Source: Simkania sp. (GTDB lineage: Bacteria > Chlamydiota > Chlamydiia > Chlamydiales > Simkaniaceae). Taken from it: a DNA stretch of 10,306 nt. Location: contig JANQJX010000030.1 of the NCBI GenBank assembly GCA_028281425.1, positions 1 to 10,306 of the forward strand, read 5' to 3'. Shown here in pieces: positions 6,386 to 10,306 of the stretch (position 1 is the first letter of the stretch; each line of letters opens with the position of its first letter). A model generated the notes under the pieces. It made no database searches, was not told the origin of the DNA, and saw only the letters and a program-made list of their open reading frames with translations. Position numbers and translations under genes: made by a program.

Positions 6386-8031
6386 TTGAAGACATCCTTT
6401 TCATATGTGACACATACCTCTTTAAAAAAAAGAACTTGCTGCAATTTTTTTTCTAAAAGAGGATTCGCCATTTTTTCTATCGTTTCCTCTTTTTGCAAAA
6501 AATGACGCCATACTTCCCAAAGAGGAAAAAGCACTTTCTGGTAAAAGAGTTCCTCTTTGATCTCCATATCATAAAAAACAAACCCTCTTCTATTAAAGGC
6601 CTTTTGAGGCATCTTGAAAACCGTTTCAATCAAATCAAGAGATTTTTGAAAACATCTTTTTAAACTCTTATAAATTTTTTCTAAAAGAGTCTTTAACTTC
6701 TTTTGGTCGATATGCTCTTGTTTAGCACAAAGAAGCGTTTGATAAATATGCCCATTTAAGTCAAATGGGCAGCGTAAATACTTCTCTTTAACCCTTTTTA
6801 AAGAGAGCTCTTTAATCCCTTTCATAGAAATCCCCCCTTCTGTAGCATTGAGAAAAAGAGCTGACCGATGTTGTTGTGCAAATTGACTCATCCAAAGATG
6901 CCCAAGAACAAAATCAAAACGGGTTGCAACTTGGTTTCCAAAGCGATCTTCAGCAAAAAGAGGATCTTTTCTTTTCCCCTTTTCAAAGGGCTGTTCGACT
7001 CCCTGAATATAATTTTGCTTTTCTGCTTTACCCCCATCCATTCCAATCAAAATAATAGGAGAACACCCTAGATGAGCTGCAATATGAGCCATAAAAGTTG
7101 CAACATGCATGCCAGCATCAAAAAAAGGAAGCCTAAGAGCTAATTGATCAATAAGATACCTTTCAAGAGCAAATCCTCCACTATCTCCAAAACAAATTTT
7201 TGTTCCTTGAAAAAGAGAAAAAAATTGAGGACTTAGCTGACTTTGATAAAAAAAGGGAATTTCAAAATAATCTTGTCTTAAAAATCGCTCTTTAGGAGGA
7301 GAAGGATCAAGACTTACACCAAAATGAATCCCAATTTTTCTTCGACTTAAAGCTGTCAAAGCTGACCCTCCTCCAAAAATAAGCGCCTTTTCATGAAGTT
7401 CTTTAAGTTCATCAATATTTTTTTCTAAAGAAGGTCCAGCACCACATAAAATCGCCGGAATATTTTTAAAACAATTTTTTAGGCTTTCCCCTGAAATAAA
7501 ATTGTTTACGTATAAAAAATTCGAAAATACATTTTTTAAGTAAGTCACTCCCAAATCACGGTAAAGGCAAGCAGTCATTTCAGCACCCCATTTCAGCTCG
7601 ATAAAAGAAGCCTCAAAAGCGGGTTCCTTAGAAGGAGAGATAAAAAGTTCAAAAGGACGAAAAAGATAAGGCCAAATGACTTTTTTGATTTTTTCTTCAA
7701 TAGGAGGGGTGAGTAAAACCCATTTCACTTGTTGACTTTGGACAAAAATTTTTGCCTCTTTTCGAGATAAAAAACAAGCAAAAGCTCCAATTTGATCTTC
7801 TATAAAAATCAACTGATGTTTTGGATGGGTAAAAAGCCATTTTTTTAACTCGTCTACCTCTCCTTCTAATCCATAACAATAGACCACTTCACTTTTTTCA
7901 TTTGGCTTAAAAGAAAAACTTTTTATACCCAAAGATTGTTGAAATTTCTTTTGATGGAGCCGGAGTAAACAAGCAAGGGAAGCATCTTTTTTTTCAAGCT
8001 CTTTCACATGATTTAAGAAAACTGTATTCAT
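6382..8031 (-). CDS. Maf/DUF115 family protein (MptE-like), paralogue 2
   Basis: This 549-residue protein has the same plan as the one at 3741-5561 but is clearly diverged. The N-terminal Rossmann-like part is degenerate: CYGLEGEVDELKKWL (52-66) stands where the other has a GIGLG loop, followed by IFIED (75-79). The DUF115 core starts at IPAILCGAGPSL (191-202), then FGGGSALTALS (219-229), GVSLDPSPP (238-246) and PIILIGMDGG (325-334). Shared late motifs include NATEGGISMKGI against NVTSKGIGFKGI, and FYDMEIKEEL against FYQMEFEEL. The two cores are similar enough to be paralogues, but the glycine loop at the N-terminus and the residues after the GVD/GMD motif differ, so substrate choice probably differs. 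The start ATG follows the stop of the nuclease-like gene by 3 bases with no good ribosome site, so reinitiation is likely. It ends in an ATGA overlap with the MORN gene. Cytoplasmic; role unknown, possibly glycosyl transfer. Confidence 0.86.
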   Translation of the reverse strand: MNTVFLNHVKELEKKDASLACLLRLHQKKFQQSLGIKSFSFKPNEKSEVVYCYGLEGEVDELKKWLFTHPKHQLIFIEDQIGAFACFLSRKEAKIFVQSQQVKWVLLTPPIEEKIKKVIWPYLFRPFELFISPSKEPAFEASFIELKWGAEMTACLYRDLGVTYLKNVFSNFLYVNNFISGESLKNCFKNIPAILCGAGPSLEKNIDELKELHEKALIFGGGSALTALSRRKIGIHFGVSLDPSPPKERFLRQDYFEIPFFYQSQLSPQFFSLFQGTKICFGDSGGFALERYLIDQLALRLPFFDAGMHVATFMAHIAAHLGCSPIILIGMDGGKAEKQNYIQGVEQPFEKGKRKDPLFAEDRFGNQVATRFDFVLGHLWMSQFAQQHRSALFLNATEGGISMKGIKELSLKRVKEKYLRCPFDLNGHIYQTLLCAKQEHIDQKKLKTLLEKIYKSLKRCFQKSLDLIETVFKMPQKAFNRRGFVFYDMEIKEELFYQKVLFPLWEVWRHFLQKEETIEKMANPLLEKKLQQVLFFKEVCVTYEKDVFK

Positions 8032-8034
8032 TGG

Positions 8035-8496
8035 CTAAATCATTTCTAACAACTCTAAGTAGGAAGGAATTCTATTGATGATTTGAAGTTGATTTTGTTT
8101 TTTCCACCCTAGCAATTGCTCATTCTCGTTGACCAAAGCGATGAAAGGTGCTTTTAAATAGGTATTGTATCCTAAAATTTGCAAAAGCATCTTTCGATTT
8201 AAAGAAGTTGCCTTACATTCAATCAAAAGAAGAGGGTTAAAAAATCTCTCTTCATAGCAAAGAAGGTCCATTCTTCTTCGCACTCTTTTTGTTCTTTTCA
8301 AATGTTTGGGAAGAAGCTCGGATAACTGTTTCTCAACAGCAATACTCGCGATAGGAAAAAAAAGCTCTTCAACCAAAAAAGAGATCAGCTTTTGCCTGAT
8401 GATTTCTTCAGGATAAGCCACGACCCATTTGTGGCGAATTGGATCATAGATTTCCTTTTTTTTAATCTGGGGAAATAACTCCATAACTACTATCAC
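8035..8496 (-). CDS. Stand-alone HsdR N-terminal-like (PD-(D/E)XK) protein
   Basis: This small protein (153 residues from the GTG at 8496, 149 from the ATG at 8484) matches the HSDR_N type family of stand-alone proteins that resemble the nuclease domain of type I restriction subunits. The layout fits a PD-(D/E)XK core: PEE (29-31), D77 in RRRMDLLCY, the ECK triad residues E93 and K95 in LLLIECKA, and the following Q106 in LLQILGYN, which is typical of this branch. All key residues are present, so it could be an active nuclease. No HsdM or HsdS partner is in the window, so it is not a restriction system as seen. The start lies within the last bases of hpf (35 or 23 bases of overlap), and neither start has a clear ribosome site, which points to coupled translation. 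Its cellular role is not known to me. Confidence 0.82.
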   Translation of the reverse strand: MIVVMELFPQIKKKEIYDPIRHKWVVAYPEEIIRQKLISFLVEELFFPIASIAVEKQLSELLPKHLKRTKRVRRRMDLLCYEERFFNPLLLIECKATSLNRKMLLQILGYNTYLKAPFIALVNENEQLLGWKKQNQLQIINRIPSYLELLEMI

Positions 8497-9088
8497 GACG
8501 TCTATAGATCACTTTGAGTCTTTGCTCTTCCTCAGAGCGATAAATCATAAAATGATCATCAGAAAGTTCCATTTTCATCACTGCTTCATCCAATGTGAGC
8601 TGCTTAAGAGGTCTTTTTTTCTTCTTAAGCACCTTGGGAAGCTTATACTTCTCTTCCAAAACCTCATTATTTTTTTCGATAATCTCCGAGTTGATTTCTT
8701 CTATCTCATCTTTTGCATATTCTAAAATATTGACCTCAACTTCGGTCACACTACTGCTGCGAGCATGGTGATCCTGAATGCGACTTTTCCACTTTCGCAT
8801 CTTGGCATAAAGTCTTTCAAAGGCTTTATCAATTGCTGAGTACATATTTTCAGTCACTGCCCCCACTTTCACCCGAAAATGGGAAAATTTGATGAGAATA
8901 TCCACTTTATGGTTGAGTTTTTGAACATCAAGTTTCACATTGCATTCAATAATATGGCTTGTAATTCTTTCAATCTTATGAATTTTTTCTTCAATGTAAT
9001 CGCGTATAGAATTGGTGATTTCAATATTTTTCCCCATCACCGATATACTATATTCTCCTTTTTCAAATGTTTTTGAAGTTTGAGCCAT
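8462..9088 (-). CDS. hpf: Ribosome hibernation promoting factor, long form
   Basis: HPF binds the 30S decoding region in stationary or stressed cells and blocks translation. The long form also dimerises ribosomes to 100S through its C-terminal domain. Residues 11-110 form the S30AE (YfiA/RaiA) domain: ISVMGKNIEITNSIRDYIEE (15-34), VKLDVQKLNHKVDI (51-64) and AIDKAFERLYAKMRKWKSRI (85-104). Residues 111-157 are an acidic then basic linker. Residues 158-206 are the dimerisation domain, with KQLTLDEAVMKMEL and FMIYRSEEEQRLKVIYRRRD. At 208 residues it is a long-form protein rather than the roughly 110-residue enterobacterial short form. The ATG at 9088 has AGAGG 5 bases upstream and a candidate promoter at 9140-9168. 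It heads the tightly packed set that continues through the nuclease-like, Maf and MORN genes. Confidence 0.95.
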   Translation of the reverse strand: MAQTSKTFEKGEYSISVMGKNIEITNSIRDYIEEKIHKIERITSHIIECNVKLDVQKLNHKVDILIKFSHFRVKVGAVTENMYSAIDKAFERLYAKMRKWKSRIQDHHARSSSVTEVEVNILEYAKDEIEEINSEIIEKNNEVLEEKYKLPKVLKKKKRPLKQLTLDEAVMKMELSDDHFMIYRSEEEQRLKVIYRRRDSSYGVISPD

Positions 9089-9139
9089 AAAAACCTCTTT
9101 CTACCGCTTATTTTATTTTCTTCATCTAGGTTAGATCTT

Positions 9140-9168
9140 TATCTATTTTATTTGAACCTAAAACTCAA
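9140..9168 (-). promoter_or_regulatory. Candidate sigma-70-type promoter for hpf
   Basis: On the minus strand TTGAGT (9168-9163) and TAGATA (9145-9140) are 17 bases apart, about 50-80 bases before the hpf ATG. The -35 is good (4 of 6) and the -10 is modest (3 of 6). A stretch of T/A-rich sequence follows. The position is right for the head of the hpf transcript, but matches of this quality are common in AT-rich DNA. Confidence 0.35.
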
Positions 9169-9199
9169 GCCCTTTTAGAAAAAAAAAGCTGCTCAGAAT

Positions 9200-9372
9200 C
9201 TAGTCCGCATTTCTCATGAACTCTTTCGAAAAGGGATGCACGAATGTTTTTTGAGACTGAAGAAATTTTCGAATGGATAGGTTTGCAAGCTAACCCAAAA
9301 AAATTGATTGGATGTGTGAGCAAAACAGAGCACGTGAATTTTTCTAGATTGGGCATGCGAAATGCGGATTAG
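9200..9372. repeat. Block bounded by 19-base inverted repeats (possible MITE or IS remnant)
   Basis: The plus-strand arm CTAGTCCGCATTTCTCATG (9200-9218) is repeated in inverted form at 9354-9372 (CATGCGAAATGCGGATTAG), with 17 of 19 positions matching. The 135 bases between them hold no convincing gene; the short minus-strand frame across it is a chance opening that includes both arms. The layout is that of a miniature inverted-repeat element or of the two ends left after an internal deletion of an insertion sequence. No clear target duplication is seen at the outer edges. Confidence 0.5.
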
Positions 9373-9378
9373 AGCTGC

Positions 9379-9418
9379 TTGACATCCTCCTCTTCGTTTA
9401 CGGAGAGGAGGATGTCAA
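9379..9418. repeat. 18-bp hairpin resembling an IS200/IS605 right end
   Basis: The arms TTGACATCCTCCTCTTCG (9379-9396) and CGGAGAGGAGGATGTCAA (9401-9418) pair over 18 bp with one G-T wobble around a TTTA loop. The GACATCC...GGATGTCAA form is what I recall at the right end of many IS605 OrfB elements, just after the tnpB stop codon. A double stop on the minus strand (TAG 9431-9429 then TGA 9428-9426) precedes it by a few bases, as expected for that layout. There is no T-run after it in either direction, so an intrinsic terminator is less likely. Confidence 0.6.
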
Positions 9419-9428
9419 TTCCAAGTCA

Positions 9429-9640
9429 CTATTCTATTCCCTCTTTGATTGTTTTAGACAGTGCGATGTTTTCTCTTTGCGAAGTGACGTGTCCTAAAGG
9501 TGCTCCCTCTAACAGAGTCTTTTCTCGATTGAGCAAGCCTTGGAATTATAAAGTGCTTTCGTCATTTTTTTTCCGAGTAACCGCAAATGCTTTGGCTATT
9601 AATAAAGGAGTTTTAGCTCCTCTTACGGGACATGTTTTGT
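9429..9640 (-). pseudogene. Possible decayed TnpB C-terminal tail
   Basis: On the minus strand the frame from about 9640 to 9549, an in-frame TAA (9548-9546), and the frame from 9545 to the TAG at 9431-9429 read as low-complexity, polar peptide ending in APLGHVTSQRENIALSKTIK. The last part ends a few bases before the hairpin at 9379-9418. Poorly conserved polar tails that stop just ahead of such a hairpin are usual for IS605 OrfB proteins. The zinc-finger and catalytic regions are absent, so at most a small broken tail remains. The opposite strand is open over 9379-9642, but its product has no recognisable motif. The call depends on the hairpin more than on the peptide. Confidence 0.28.
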
Positions 9641-9656
9641 GAAATGTTGCTCAGTC

Positions 9657-9770
9657 CTTGCCCAAGAAGCAGAGCAATTTTTAAATTTCGTCATCATTGG
9701 AGCTGGCCCAACAGGGGACGAAATGGCAGGGGCTATTGCCGAAATTGCACATAATCTGCCAAAAATATTA
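9657..9770 (+). pseudogene. Fragment of type II NADH dehydrogenase (NAD(P)/FAD oxidoreductase)
   Basis: The plus-strand frame reads LAQEAEQFLNFVIIGAGPTG then DEMAGAIAEIAHN. FVIVGAGPTGVEMAGAIAEIA is the hallmark second dinucleotide-binding motif of NDH-2-type enzymes, and the preceding A.E..E..L pattern also fits. Only about 38 residues are left of a protein that normally has over 400. The frame then runs into unrelated sequence and stops at 9821. A hydrophobic residue after GAGPTG has become Asp. The upstream plus-strand sequence shows none of the FAD-binding half. It is the only plus-strand gene trace in the window. Confidence 0.65.
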
Positions 9771-9846
9771 TCTGGGCTGCAGGAAATCAAGTTTCCCCTC
9801 TTCAAACCAATCAGAAAATGAATTTTGACTTCACTCTTTTCAATCC

Positions 9847-10306
9847 TTAAAAAATCCAGCCAACTGCCATTGACGCAAGATAGCTTTTGACTCTGCCACC
9901 AATTTCAGCACTTCCATTGACAAGAAGAGAAATGCCTTTGGAAGAGGAGATTTTGATTCCTGCTTCAGGAGCAAACTGACTCACATGCTGGGTTGTGGTA
10001 TTCACCGTAAAAACCTCTGAGCCACACTCAACAAAGCTGGAGCGATAATTGCTACTGCTTAAAGGAATTTTATTGACCCAATTCAAAGAGAGATAGGGAG
10101 TCAAACAGGAGTAGGTGAAGTAGAAATTTCCAGATAGATAGACTCCAACTTTGGTTTTTATCATATTGGAAACCTTTTTATGGACATGAAGATTTAAATC
10201 CTTTGCTCCCTTTTCTTTAAAAGAGCGTAAATTGAGAGACGCATGGTCAAGGCTTGCAAAAAATTGGGCCCAATGATTTGTCGTATGGACTGCAACTTTA
10301 AGATAA
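9847..10306 (-). CDS. Autotransporter-type outer-membrane beta-barrel, C-terminal part
   Basis: The minus frame is open from the right edge to the TAA at 9849-9847, giving 152 residues; the N-terminal part lies outside the window. The visible part has alternating hydrophobic/polar strands: HTTNHWAQFFASLD, KTKVGVYLSGNFYFTYSC, LTPYLSLNWVN, FTVNTTTQHVSQFAPEAGIK, ISLLVNGSAEIGGRVKSYLA and a last strand MAVGWIF. Barrel proteins end in an aromatic residue, here F, which is the signal for Bam-mediated insertion. The LTPYLSLNWVN...F.VN....S..PEAG motif order is that of autotransporter (type V secretion) barrels, including chlamydial polymorphic membrane proteins. The passenger domain cannot be seen, so the exact class is open. 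The first ATG in view (10164) is internal and not the true start. Confidence 0.8.
   Translation of the reverse strand, partial: YLKVAVHTTNHWAQFFASLDHASLNLRSFKEKGAKDLNLHVHKKVSNMIKTKVGVYLSGNFYFTYSCLTPYLSLNWVNKIPLSSSNYRSSFVECGSEVFTVNTTTQHVSQFAPEAGIKISSSKGISLLVNGSAEIGGRVKSYLASMAVGWIF

Noticed and set aside
8035..8496. Type I restriction-modification locus
   Set aside because: Only an HsdR-N-like nuclease domain is present; there is no helicase part, HsdM or HsdS.
9165..9356. Minus-strand open frame of 63 codons
   Set aside because: It is made of the inverted-repeat arms and the spacer between them and has no recognisable motif.
9379..9418. Intrinsic terminator
   Set aside because: Neither side of the hairpin is followed by a T-run, and there is no gene end close enough that needs it except the decayed tail.
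9379..9642. Plus-strand open frame of 87 codons
   Set aside because: It begins in the hairpin and has no domain; it is more easily explained as the antisense of a decayed TnpB tail.
1..10306. CRISPR array, tRNA or rRNA genes
   Set aside because: I saw no regularly spaced direct repeats and no cloverleaf or rRNA-like stretch.

Overview
The window is A+T-rich DNA from a Gram-negative bacterium. I see eight intact genes or gene parts, all on the minus strand, so transcription runs from high to low coordinates. My best guess is an environmental (amoeba-associated) member of the Chlamydiota. That rests on the mix of a long-form ribosome hibernation factor, Maf/DUF115 proteins, a GYF-RDD membrane protein, an autotransporter-type barrel and decayed TnpB-type elements in AT-rich sequence. 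No single marker gene proves it, and other intracellular Gram-negative lineages are not excluded.

Layout. Positions 1-378 hold the frameshifted remains of a TnpB (IS605 OrfB) type gene that runs off the left edge. Positions 399-1994 encode a 531-residue protein with a hydrophobic N-terminus and a C-terminal half that resembles macrodomain-like (ADP-ribose-type) proteins. Positions 2104-2892 encode a glyoxalase II (GloB) and 2899-3654 a GYF_2-RDD membrane protein; these two are 6 bases apart. Positions 3741-5561 and 6382-8031 are two diverged paralogues of the Maf/DUF115 (MptE-like) family. Between them lies a MORN/YwqK-type repeat protein (5660-6385) whose start overlaps the stop of the upstream paralogue as ATGA. 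Positions 8035-8496 encode a stand-alone HsdR-N/PD-(D/E)XK nuclease-like protein whose start lies inside the end of hpf (8462-9088), the long-form ribosome hibernation promoting factor.

Positions 9089-9846 hold no intact gene. They contain the probable hpf promoter, a block bounded by 19-base inverted repeats, an 18-bp perfect-type hairpin like an IS200/IS605 right end, a possible decayed TnpB C-terminus, and a short fragment of a type II NADH dehydrogenase on the plus strand. From 9847 to the right edge is the C-terminal barrel of an outer-membrane autotransporter, cut by the window.

How the genes relate. hpf, the nuclease-like gene, the upstream Maf paralogue and the MORN gene are packed so tightly (overlap, 3-base gap, ATGA overlap) that one transcript headed by hpf is likely. 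The second Maf gene has its own strong ribosome binding site after a 98-base gap. The RDD-gloB pair has a candidate promoter of its own. The two Maf proteins plus the autotransporter invite the idea of surface-protein glycosylation, but nothing here proves it. The flanks are graveyards of mobile DNA, which suggests that the gene block sits between sites of repeated insertion.
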